From positions 1 through 56,065 of the forward strand of contig JAZSPU010000013.1 in the NCBI GenBank assembly GCA_045537575.1: a DNA stretch of 56,065 bases, written 5' to 3'. This DNA is from SIG607 sp045537575 (lineage in GTDB: Bacteria; Bacillota; Clostridia; Oscillospirales; Acutalibacteraceae). The stretch's first letter is position 1; the number at the start of each line of letters is the position of its first letter. Position numbers and translations under genes: made by a program. Below are positions 15,409 through 21,950 of the stretch, piece after piece. The notes under the pieces were generated by a model. It saw nothing but the letters and a program-made list of their open reading frames with translations, did not search any database and was not told the origin of the DNA.

Positions 15409-15438
15409 ATCAAAAGCAGCCGTAGTGGGCTGCTTTCA
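15409..15438 (-). terminator. Intrinsic terminator after rpsU
   Basis: Nine-base stem AAAGCAGCC/GGCTGCTTT (15413-15421, 15428-15436) with a T-rich minus-strand tail, about 20 bases after the rpsU stop. Confidence 0.85.
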
Positions 15439-15456
15439 TTTTTTAAGTATCACTTA

Positions 15457-15633
15457 TTAGCGGAACTTACGCTTACGTGCAGCTTCCGACTTTTTCTTAC
15501 GTTTTACAGAAGGTTTCTCATAATGTTCTCTCTTACGTACTTCCTGTATAACGCCGTCCTTAGCGGTCTGGCGCTTAAAACGTCTTAAAGCATTATCAAG
15601 TGATTCATTTTCTTTGATACGAACCTGACTCAT
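15457..15633 (-). CDS. rpsU: 30S ribosomal protein S21
   Basis: A 58-residue protein: M-S-Q-V-R-I-K-E-N-E-S-L-D-N-A-L-K-R-F-K-R-Q, then a very basic C-terminus ending R-K-R-K-F-R. This is the standard length and sequence pattern of S21, which binds the 30S platform near the anti-Shine-Dalgarno end of 16S rRNA. ATG 15633 follows a GGAGGGA ribosome site. The gene has its own consensus promoter and terminator and stands alone here, without the usual yqeY (GatB-like) neighbour. Confidence 0.97.
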   Translation of the reverse strand: MSQVRIKENESLDNALRRFKRQTAKDGVIQEVRKREHYEKPSVKRKKKSEAARKRKFR

Positions 15634-15683
15634 ATAATTCCCTCCCTCCGCCTGATAGCAGGGGTAATATATTTACAGACAGC

Positions 15684-15713
15684 ATTATACTATAAACCTA
15701 TCCCTACTGTCAA
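15684..15713 (-). promoter_or_regulatory. Consensus sigma-A promoter of rpsU
   Basis: Minus strand -35 TTGACA (15713-15708), 18-base spacer, -10 TATAAT (15689-15684). Both hexamers are perfect, consistent with strong ribosomal-protein expression. Confidence 0.85.
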
Positions 15714-15859
15714 GCCCTTTTATATATTTTTACAAAACTTTTATGTCGCTCTTTAAGACAGCCGGTAATATATTGTAATATCTTTCCCTTTCTTTCCATT
15801 AACCTCAAAAATAATTTTCATCAAAAGCACCAATTTTTTTTGCATTTTTTACCCTTTTT

Positions 15860-15889
15860 TTGATATTGACTTTTGCATATGGGTATAAT
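15860..15889 (+). promoter_or_regulatory. Promoter of the lactate permease gene
   Basis: -35 TTGATA (15860-15865), 18-base spacer, -10 TATAAT (15884-15889). An overlapping TTGACT (15866) and a second TATAAT (15892) give alternative but worse spacings. The start of transcription would fall a few bases upstream of the palindrome. Confidence 0.6.
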
Positions 15890-15920
15890 AATATAATAAT
15901 ATGTAACGAATCCTCGGGCG

Positions 15921-15960
15921 AAAGTGAAAAAATTTTTCACTTTTGTCTTAAATTTTTCAC
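15921..15960 (+). promoter_or_regulatory. Palindrome and repeated half-site in the permease leader (candidate operator)
   Basis: A perfect 23-base palindrome (15921-15943) has arms AAAGTGAAAAA and TTTTTCACTTT around one A. Its right half-site AAATTTTTCAC (15930-15940) recurs exactly 20 bases later (15950-15960), two helical turns away and touching the AAGGAG ribosome site. Position just downstream of the promoter suits a repressor; the same bases could also form a weak RNA hairpin. No candidate regulator is adjacent. Confidence 0.5.
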
Positions 15961-15975
15961 TAAGGAGCTAAATTT

Positions 15976-17601
15976 ATGGCAATACTGGCTTTTCTACCCA
16001 TTCTGACAACCCTCATACTTATGATGGTATTTAACTGGCCTGCAAAATACAGTTTACTTGTTTCCTGGATTATGGCAGTAATTTTCGCATTTTTCTTTTG
16101 GGATATTGAAATCAAGGCATTACTCGGAAGTTCAATTTTCGGTATGATCAGTTCACTTGACGTGCTTGTTATTATTTTAGGCGCAATTCTTCTTATGAAC
16201 ACACTGAAAGCATCGGGAGCAACCGCCGCTATTAATCACGGCTTTTTGAATATTAGCCCCGACAAACGCGTTCAAGCCTGTATTATAGGTTTCTCCTTTT
16301 GTTCATTTATAGAAGCAGCCGCAGGTTTCGGCACACCTGCCGCACTTGCAGGTCCTCTGATGGTAAGCTTAGGCTTTCCTCCCATGGCAGCCGCTATGAT
16401 TGCTTTGATTTTTGATTCTACTGCAGTATCCTTTGGCGCAGTTGGAACTCCAGTAACCTCAGCACTTGCCGTTCTCGGCAAAAGTGGGGACTCTGCATTT
16501 ACCGAAGGCTTTGCTTTTTGGACCGCCCTTCCCCATGCAGTAATGGCAATTTTCTTACCGTTAATAGTTTTACTTATGACAACCAAATTCTACAGCAAAG
16601 AAAAATCCTTTAAACCCGCTCTTGAGGCTGCGCCCTTTGCTTTATTTACAGGACTAAGTTTCGCCATTCCCCTGCTTCTTATTTCGATGTTTATAGGCTA
16701 TGAATTTGCCTCTCTTATCGCTTCCCTAATCTCCATAGTAGTTACAGTAATTGCCGCTAAAAATAATTTCCTTACTCCCAAAAAGGTATGGGATTTCGGC
16801 AATCCTGCCGAGTGGGACAGCAGTTGGTTGGCAACTACTAAAGTCGCCCCCATAAAAGCTTCAAGAATGTCCCTTATAAAAGCTTGGATTCCTTATATTT
16901 TAGTTGCAGTAATTCTCGTTATAACCCGCATACCGCAGCTTCCTATTAAAGCTCTTTTAAACAGCGGTCCTTTTGTTATTAAAGTAAACAATATTTTAAG
17001 CTTTGATAAACTTGATTGGGCGTTCAAATGGGCATATCTCCCCGGAACCTTCTTTATCATAGTAGCGTTTATCACAAATGTTATCCACAAAATGAACTTT
17101 AAGCAAATTAAAGAATCTTGGTCTGCTACAATTAAACAGGTATCGGGCGCTGCTATGGCTTTGCTGTTCGGTTTAGCATTAGTTGAAATTATGAAATTTA
17201 AAAACGCTGCCGACACAAGTATGCTTGACACTATGGCTAATGCTCTTTCTAAAGTCGGTGATAAACTATACATTTTAATTGCGCCTTTCATTGGCGTTCT
17301 CGGTGCTTTCGTTTCAGGCTCCGCAACCGTTTCCATGAATTTGTTTTCAAACCTTCAGTATAACACCGCAACAGTGCTTAGTATTCCCACAGTATTCGTT
17401 ATGGCTATGCAATGCGTAGGCGCCGCCGTAGGTAATATGGTATGCATCAACAACGCTGTTGCCGCAAGTGCTACAATTGGTACTTCGGGCAGAGAAGGAA
17501 AACTCATAAAAACAAACGTTATACCAATGCTTATATATTCTTTGGTAACTGTTGCTATTTTTTACATCGTTATGGCTTTAGGAATAAGACCCGTTGAATA
17601 A
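15976..17601 (+). CDS. L-lactate permease (LctP/LldP family)
   Basis: A 541-residue polytopic protein with about 12-14 hydrophobic helices. The family signature is present: S-F-I-E-A-A-A-G-F-G-T-P-A-A-L-A-G-P, then I-F-D-S-T-A-V-S-F-G-A-V-G-T-P-V, and late S-G-S-A-T-V-S-M-N-L-F. LctP-type carriers take up L- (and D-) lactate or glycolate with protons. No lactate dehydrogenase, lutABC or GntR-type regulator is adjacent, so import for acetate/butyrate cross-feeding or export remains open. AAGGAG lies nine bases before ATG. The gene is monocistronic, with its own promoter, candidate operator and terminator. Confidence 0.93.
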   Translation: MAILAFLPILTTLILMMVFNWPAKYSLLVSWIMAVIFAFFFWDIEIKALLGSSIFGMISSLDVLVIILGAILLMNTLKASGATAAINHGFLNISPDKRVQACIIGFSFCSFIEAAAGFGTPAALAGPLMVSLGFPPMAAAMIALIFDSTAVSFGAVGTPVTSALAVLGKSGDSAFTEGFAFWTALPHAVMAIFLPLIVLLMTTKFYSKEKSFKPALEAAPFALFTGLSFAIPLLLISMFIGYEFASLIASLISIVVTVIAAKNNFLTPKKVWDFGNPAEWDSSWLATTKVAPIKASRMSLIKAWIPYILVAVILVITRIPQLPIKALLNSGPFVIKVNNILSFDKLDWAFKWAYLPGTFFIIVAFITNVIHKMNFKQIKESWSATIKQVSGAAMALLFGLALVEIMKFKNAADTSMLDTMANALSKVGDKLYILIAPFIGVLGAFVSGSATVSMNLFSNLQYNTATVLSIPTVFVMAMQCVGAAVGNMVCINNAVAASATIGTSGREGKLIKTNVIPMLIYSLVTVAIFYIVMALGIRPVE

Positions 17602-17686
17602 CGTTTGGAGTAATAAAGCGTGAGCTTTTTTAAAGAAGGCAAATCAGCCGCTGATTTTAACGGTTAGAAAGAAAATAAACAACAAA

Positions 17687-17717
17687 AAAATGACTCGGTT
17701 ATTCCGAGTCATTTTTA
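17687..17717. terminator. Bidirectional terminator between the permease and the FTR-like gene
   Basis: Ten-base stem AATGACTCGG/CCGAGTCATT (17689-17698, 17704-17713) flanked by an A-run on one side and a T-run on the other, serving both convergent genes. A smaller hairpin (AAGC/GCTT followed by T6) lies just after the permease stop, near 17617-17630. Confidence 0.85.
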
Positions 17718-17742
17718 ACTATTTACCCATACTATTATTCCC

Positions 17743-17943
17743 TTAATCTTTTGATTTATAGTAAAGCATACAATGGCAAAAGCCCTCAAAATCGGGGTCG
17801 GCGATTTGTTCTCTGAATTCTTTACAAATACACTTATTTTCTTCGGTTTTTTGAAGTCTGCAAGGACAGTAACCATCCTTCATTTTTAGTCCTTCTTTTA
17901 TTTTTTTCACAACTTCTTTATCAGGGTTCAATTTAACAGCCAT
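17743..17943 (-). CDS. Ferredoxin-thioredoxin reductase catalytic-domain-like small Fe-S protein
   Basis: A 66-residue protein from ATG 17943, which follows GAGGTG; the longer frame to 17982 has no such site. It contains the ordered cysteine motifs C-P-C, C-I-C and C-H-C of the FTR beta chain, with shortened spacings (nine and fifteen residues against sixteen and eight in the classical enzyme). In FTR these residues ligate a 4Fe-4S cluster beside a redox-active disulfide. Here no variable subunit, thioredoxin or ferredoxin gene is adjacent. Function as a stand-alone redox protein is likely but unproven. Confidence 0.8.
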   Translation of the reverse strand: MAVKLNPDKEVVKKIKEGLKMKDGYCPCRLQKTEENKCICKEFREQIADPDFEGFCHCMLYYKSKD

Positions 17944-18033
17944 AATATTACACCTCACTTTCGTTATTTTACCATAAAACAATGTAATTGTAAATACATA
18001 GAACTTAAATTCACAATAGCCAAAATTACTTTC

Positions 18034-18062
18034 TTGACTATTTCTCTAATATATAGTATAAT
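18034..18062 (+). promoter_or_regulatory. Promoter of the CNNM/CorC gene leader
   Basis: -35 TTGACT (18034-18039), 17-base spacer, -10 TATAAT (18057-18062). It predicts transcription from about 18070 and an unusually long leader of about 190 bases before the coding start at 18260. Confidence 0.85.
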
Positions 18063-18094
18063 AAAAAAACTAATATTGAAATGGAGTTGGTTTT

Positions 18095-18205
18095 GTGGAT
18101 CCACTACCCCGAAGTAGTTGCTTTGGCTTTGAGTTAACTGAACTTCAGCCTGTTTGTAACTCTTTAGGCTACAAAGTATCCTTTGTTGCTTATAACCGTA
18201 ATTAG
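18095..18205 (+). CDS. Candidate 36-codon leader peptide upstream of the CNNM/CorC gene
   Basis: A short frame from GTG 18095 to TAG 18205 with a well-spaced GGAG eight bases before the start. It begins M-D-P-L-P-R and ends A-Y-N-R-N. An acidic residue plus prolines at the very N-terminus recalls MgtL, the enterobacterial leader peptide that senses magnesium through ribosome destabilisation; that comparison is an inference. The frame lies wholly inside the leader, between the promoter and the transporter gene, and covers the alternating hairpins. A second, 18-codon frame (ATG 18081) overlaps it but has no ribosome site. It could instead be a chance ORF. Confidence 0.4.
   Translation: MDPLPRSSCFGFELTELQPVCNSLGYKVSFVAYNRN
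18147..18185 (+). promoter_or_regulatory. Mutually exclusive hairpins in the CNNM/CorC leader
   Basis: Three competing pairings share bases: AGCCT (18147-18151) with AGGCT (18166-18170); TTTGTA (18153-18158) with TACAAA (18170-18175); and CAAAG (18072 offset, 18172-18176) with CTTTG (18181-18185). Only one or two can form at a time, as in attenuators. A further small stem, CCGTA/TACGG, lies near 18196-18216. No U-tract follows, so control of translation is more likely than of termination. I could not match the leader to the M-box or yybP-ykoY consensus. Confidence 0.45.
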
Positions 18206-18259
18206 CATATACGGAACTTTAAAAAGATTACATTCAAAATTATGGAGGACTCTTAGTCA

Positions 18260-19582
18260 ATGACTATTTTTAAACAACTACTGTTACAGTTGGTTCTGAT
18301 TTTACTTAACGCTTTTTTTGCCGCTACCGAAATTGCGGTAATTTCTCTTAACGAGAAAAAGGTAAAAGCACAAGCTGAAGACGGTGATAAAAAAGCCGCA
18401 AAAATGCTTAAAATGATAGAAGACCCCACACGTTTTCTTTCTACCATACAGATAGGCATTACCCTTGCCGGTTTCTTAGGCTCCGCTTTCGCTGCCGATA
18501 ACTTTTCCGATAAGCTCACTGCTTATATGGTAAACAAGTTTTCTTTTTTTGCTTCCAACGAAGCTCTTGTCGAAGACATATCGGTTGTAGTTATCACAAT
18601 TATTCTTTCTTTTTTCACTCTGGTGCTCGGAGAACTCGTTCCGAAAAGAATTGCTATGCATCATAAAGAAAAGGTTTCGCAAGGTTTTTGTGGTATTATC
18701 TCATTTATGACTGCGGTTTTGCGTCCTATTGTTTGGCTATTAACCATATCAACAAACGGAATTATTCGCATTTTCGGTATTGATCCTCACGAAAAAGAGG
18801 AAACGGTTTCCGAAGAAGATATTGTACTTATGCTTGATGCTGGCGCAGATGAAGGTTCGCTAAATCAAGACGATATTGAATATATCAAAAACGTTTTCAA
18901 GCTTGACAGAATGACTGCCGAAGACGTAATGACACCGCGAAAATCAGTATCTTATATTTCTATTGATTCAACCGATAAAGAAATTTTAGAGGTTATAGAA
19001 AACGACGGATATTCACGTATTCCAGTATTCAGTTCCGAGCTTGATACCATTGAGGGTATTTTATATACAAAAGAATACCTTTTACACCGTAAAGACAAGG
19101 GCTTTAGTTTAGCTGATGCAATACACCCCCCTGTTTTTGTTCCCGAAAGCATACATCTTGATACACTTTTCAAAGATATGCAGACCGACCACAACCACAT
19201 CGTAATTGTTGTTAATGAATACGGCGAGGCTTCCGGTATAGTTACCATGGAAGATATTCTTGAAGAAATTGTTGGTGAGATTTGGGACGAGGGTGATGAA
19301 GCTATTGACGAAATTACTCAAATTGACGAGCATAATTATAACGTGCTCAGCATAACTTCCCTTGATTCATTCTTTGAGTATTTTGATATTACCATTCCTG
19401 AAGATATTGAGTCCGCAACCGTTAACGGTTGGCTTACTCAGCTTAAAGAAGGTATTCCCGAAGAGGGCGACACCTTTGAAATTGAAGGTATCATAATTAA
19501 AGTTACTAAGGCAGACGACCTTATGACACACGAAATATCTGTAAATACAGAAAACAGAATTAAAGAAGAAATCGAAGCATAA
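18260..19582 (+). CDS. CNNM/CorC (HlyC) family transporter with DUF21 and CBS domains
   Basis: 440 residues: DUF21/CNNM membrane domain (about 1-190, four hydrophobic segments; N-A-F-F-A-A-T-E near the start), a CBS pair (about 205-335; M-T-P-R-K-S-V, D-G-Y-S-R-I-P-V), the E-Y-G-E-A-S-G-I-V-T-M-E-D-I-L-E-E-I-V-G-E-I motif, and a C-terminal CorC_HlyC domain. Bacterial members of this group (MpfA, CorB/CorC) are linked to magnesium export or tolerance; the old name is hemolysin-like. GGAGGA lies upstream of ATG 18260. Its own promoter, long leader, candidate leader peptide and bidirectional terminator make it a stand-alone regulated unit. Confidence 0.92.
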   Translation: MTIFKQLLLQLVLILLNAFFAATEIAVISLNEKKVKAQAEDGDKKAAKMLKMIEDPTRFLSTIQIGITLAGFLGSAFAADNFSDKLTAYMVNKFSFFASNEALVEDISVVVITIILSFFTLVLGELVPKRIAMHHKEKVSQGFCGIISFMTAVLRPIVWLLTISTNGIIRIFGIDPHEKEETVSEEDIVLMLDAGADEGSLNQDDIEYIKNVFKLDRMTAEDVMTPRKSVSYISIDSTDKEILEVIENDGYSRIPVFSSELDTIEGILYTKEYLLHRKDKGFSLADAIHPPVFVPESIHLDTLFKDMQTDHNHIVIVVNEYGEASGIVTMEDILEEIVGEIWDEGDEAIDEITQIDEHNYNVLSITSLDSFFEYFDITIPEDIESATVNGWLTQLKEGIPEEGDTFEIEGIIIKVTKADDLMTHEISVNTENRIKEEIEA

Positions 19583-19585
19583 TAA

Positions 19586-19617
19586 AAATGGCAGAATTAT
19601 ATTTCTGCCATTTTTTT
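19586..19617. terminator. Bidirectional terminator shared by the CNNM/CorC and lysR genes
   Basis: Eleven-base stem AAATGGCAGAA/TTCTGCCATTT (19586-19596, 19603-19613) with A- and T-runs on its flanks. The lysR stop codon lies in the loop, so the structure doubles as the end of that gene. Confidence 0.85.
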
Positions 19618-20451
19618 ATCTATGAATGAATAAAACTGTTTTGCAGAGTCACTTGAGTTTTTATTTTGATAAAAATAAGTCACTCGCCTTTCGTCAAAAT
19701 CCACAATATCAAGATAAGCTACGTTTTCGCTAAGCTCCCCCTGCCACGAAGTTTCCGGAACAAGCGCAACACCAAAATCAAGTTCAATATATTTTCTCAA
19801 ATAATAAGGATCGTCACATTCTATTATAATATTCGGTGTAAATCCTGCTTTTTTACAGTATTCTTTTGTAAGTCTGTTCATACCGCTTCCCTCGCACATA
19901 CTTATAAAAGGTTCTCCGCAAAGGTCCGAAAGCGCAAGTTTATTTTTGCTAATAGGATTATTTTTGCTTACGGCAAAGTGCATTTTTTCGCTAATAAGGG
20001 GAATACGTTTGAATGCAATATAATTATCGGAATGACTGTCTATTATAATATCATATTTATCGGTATCGGTAGTATTAAAGTCATGCATAATATGAAAAGC
20101 TATATTGGGATAAAGTTTCTTGAACTCGATGATATACTGCATTATAATACGTCTTTCACTTCGTATAAGAATTTTTATTTCCCCTATTTGTTCCGGCTTT
20201 GTTTTCAGAGTTGCAACTGCGTCTTCAAGACCTTCAATTGATTTTTTAACAGCGTTATAAAAGTATTTGCCGTTTGAATTAAGATTTATTTTATTACCCT
20301 TTCTATCAAATAGAAGACAGCCCAGTTCCCTTTCAAGCTTTTTCACACTAATAGATACACTTGAAGGCGGAACCATATATTTTTCTGCTGTTTTAGAAAA
20401 ATTTTCATTTTCAGCGCTGTCTAAAAAATATTTCAACTGTAAAAGCTCCAT
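19597..20451 (-). CDS. LysR-family transcriptional regulator
   Basis: 284 residues. The N-terminal winged helix is typical: L-Q-L-K-Y-F-L-D-S-A-E-N-E-N-F-S-K-T-A-E, then S-V-S-I-S-V-K-K-L-E-R-E-L-G-C-L-L-F-D-R. A LysR substrate-binding domain follows (I-L-I-R-S-E-R, S-D-L-C-G-E-P-F-I, D-F-G-V-A-L-V-P-E-T-S). It is divergent from the SemiSWEET-like gene across 121 bases that contain inverted TACAGTATA copies. Its likely targets are itself and that neighbour; the effector is unknown. Confidence 0.93.
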   Translation of the reverse strand: MELLQLKYFLDSAENENFSKTAEKYMVPPSSVSISVKKLERELGCLLFDRKGNKINLNSNGKYFYNAVKKSIEGLEDAVATLKTKPEQIGEIKILIRSERRIIMQYIIEFKKLYPNIAFHIMHDFNTTDTDKYDIIIDSHSDNYIAFKRIPLISEKMHFAVSKNNPISKNKLALSDLCGEPFISMCEGSGMNRLTKEYCKKAGFTPNIIIECDDPYYLRKYIELDFGVALVPETSWQGELSENVAYLDIVDFDERRVTYFYQNKNSSDSAKQFYSFIDKKMAEI

Positions 20452-20480
20452 ATAATCACCCTTTTCATCCTACCATATAT

Positions 20481-20545
20481 TACAGTATATAGCAACAATT
20501 ATTTATCATATACTTTACTTTAAAGCACATATTTGTTATACTGTA
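20481..20545. promoter_or_regulatory. Mirror-image TACAGTATA boxes in the lysR divergent promoter region
   Basis: TACAGTATA (20481-20489) and its reverse complement TATACTGTA (20537-20545) lie 47 bases apart. Each contains a TATACT -10 box, one for each direction. The rightward promoter is TTTACT (20514-20519), 17 bases, TATACT (20537-20542). The symmetry suggests that the two divergent promoters share one set of regulator contacts. Confidence 0.5.
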
Positions 20546-20572
20546 TTTCGTAAAATTTAGGAGGTATCAATT

Positions 20573-20863
20573 ATGTTAGCAGAAATTTTAGAAATTTTTA
20601 TGATTGTAAGCTTTGGTTTTTCGTGGCCGTTAAACGTTATAAAGTCATATAAAGCCCGTACAGCAAAAGGCAAAAGCCTTGCTTTCCTTTTGTTTATTGA
20701 GTTTGGTTACGTATGCGGTATAACTTCGAAACTGGTGAACGAAAACGGCTTTAAATGGTACGTATTATTTTTCTACATATTAAACTTTATTATGGTTGGC
20801 ATAGACGTCGTGCTATACTTCAGAAATAAAGCTCTTGACAAGAAAAACGGAGTAAAACAATAA
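20573..20863 (+). CDS. SemiSWEET/PQ-loop-like small membrane protein
   Basis: 96 residues with three hydrophobic helices (about 4-22, 37-55, 63-82). The loop after helix 1 reads W-P-L-N-V-I-K-S-Y-K-A-R-T-A-K-G-K-S, matching the P-Q-like proline turn and the basic T-K-S-type motif of SemiSWEET half-transporters, which dimerise to move sugars. The basic C-terminal tail would be cytoplasmic. AGGAGG lies just before ATG 20573. Assignment rests on pattern, not on an alignment; it could be another small PQ-loop protein. It is paired with a divergent LysR regulator. Confidence 0.65.
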   Translation: MLAEILEIFMIVSFGFSWPLNVIKSYKARTAKGKSLAFLLFIEFGYVCGITSKLVNENGFKWYVLFFYILNFIMVGIDVVLYFRNKALDKKNGVKQ

Positions 20864-20886
20864 ATAGAAATGCTTTATTTACAATA

Positions 20887-20923
20887 AAAAATGCTGAGAA
20901 GATAAACTTCTCAGCATTTTTTT
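20887..20923. terminator. Bidirectional terminator between the SemiSWEET-like gene and the aromatic operon
   Basis: Thirteen-base stem AAATGCTGAGAAG/CTTCTCAGCATTT (20889-20901, 20907-20919) with A/T runs on both sides. It is placed at the convergent end of the two transcripts. Confidence 0.88.
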
Positions 20924-21950
20924 ATATTGTTTCAGCAACATTGTAAATAAGTTTCTCTGTTTTCTTCCAGCCGATACAGGGGTCGGTAATAGACTTTCCG
21001 TAAATATGGTCACCTATTTTCTGACTTCCGTCCTCAAGATAGCTTTCTACCATAAGTCCCTTAACAAGCTTTTTAATATCATCATTATGAGTACAGCTAT
21101 ATATTACATCCTTTGCAATTCTGGGCTGTTCTGCATACTTTTTACCGGAATTAGCATGGTTGGTATCAATAATAACCGACGGATTAAGAAGTCCGGATTT
21201 CTGATAAAGTTCGCAAAGCTCGGAAAGGGTTTCATAATGATAGTTTGAAACGCTGCTTCCGTTTTGTCCCGTATATCCTCTTAAAATAGCATGAGCAAGA
21301 GGATTACCGTCGCTTTCTACCTCCCAACCTCTATATAGGAAAATATGCTTATGCTGTGCGGCAGAAATTGCATTCATCATTACCGTTAAATCTCCGCCTG
21401 TGGGATTTTTCATACCTACAGGAACGTCTATACCGCTGGAAACAAGTCTGTGTTCCTGATTTTCAACAGAACGAGCTCCCACAGCAACGTAAGATATAAG
21501 GTCAGAAAGATAACGGTAATTTGCGGGATAAAGCATTTCATCAGCGCAAGTAAATCCATAGTCCTTAAGCGCTCTTAAATGCAAATCTCTTATAGCAATT
21601 ATACCGCTTAACATATCGGGATTTTTATCGGGATCGGGTTGATGAAGCATTCCCTTATATCCTGCTCCGGTTGTTCTGGGTTTGTTAGTATATATTCTCG
21701 GAACAATGAAAACTTTATCCTTAACTTCATCCTGAATTTTTCTGAGACGTTCTATATATTCTAAGACACTTTCGGGATAATCTGCAGAGCATGGCCCGAT
21801 AACAAGAAGAAATTTATCACTTTCTCCCGTAAAGATACGCTTAATCTCGGCATCTCTTTCTTCCTTGATTTTCTTATCCTTTTCATTTACGGGATATTGT
21901 TCTTTAACCTCCATAGGAATCGGAAGTTTTCTTTTAAAATCCATTGACAT
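20922..21950 (-). CDS. 3-deoxy-7-phosphoheptulonate synthase, class I (AroF/G/H type)
   Basis: 342 residues, close to the E. coli AroFGH enzymes. Motifs: L-V-I-G-P-C-S-A-D-Y-P, K-P-R-T-T-G-A-G-Y-K-G-M, A-V-G-A-R-S-V-E-N-Q-E-H-R, M-K-N-P-T-G-G, I-I-D-T-N-H-A-N-S-G-K-K. It condenses PEP with erythrose 4-phosphate, the entry reaction of the shikimate pathway. No fused chorismate-mutase domain is present. Its N-terminus could take part in feedback inhibition, but I cannot predict the effector. It is the last gene of the eight-gene aromatic operon although it is the first enzyme. Confidence 0.96.
   Translation of the reverse strand: MSMDFKRKLPIPMEVKEQYPVNEKDKKIKEERDAEIKRIFTGESDKFLLVIGPCSADYPESVLEYIERLRKIQDEVKDKVFIVPRIYTNKPRTTGAGYKGMLHQPDPDKNPDMLSGIIAIRDLHLRALKDYGFTCADEMLYPANYRYLSDLISYVAVGARSVENQEHRLVSSGIDVPVGMKNPTGGDLTVMMNAISAAQHKHIFLYRGWEVESDGNPLAHAILRGYTGQNGSSVSNYHYETLSELCELYQKSGLLNPSVIIDTNHANSGKKYAEQPRIAKDVIYSCTHNDDIKKLVKGLMVESYLEDGSQKIGDHIYGKSITDPCIGWKKTEKLIYNVAETI

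Larger units (their letters stand above)
15634..15975. other. Divergent intergenic region between rpsU and the lactate permease
   Basis: 342 bases with no gene. It contains the consensus rpsU promoter on the minus strand, the permease promoter on the plus strand, and a palindrome plus repeated half-site just before the permease start. The middle (15720-15860) is AT-rich filler in which I see nothing specific. Confidence 0.7.

Noticed and set aside
19666..20241. 191-codon plus-strand frame antisense to lysR
   Set aside because: The opposite strand encodes a clear LysR protein; this frame shows no motif and no ribosome site.
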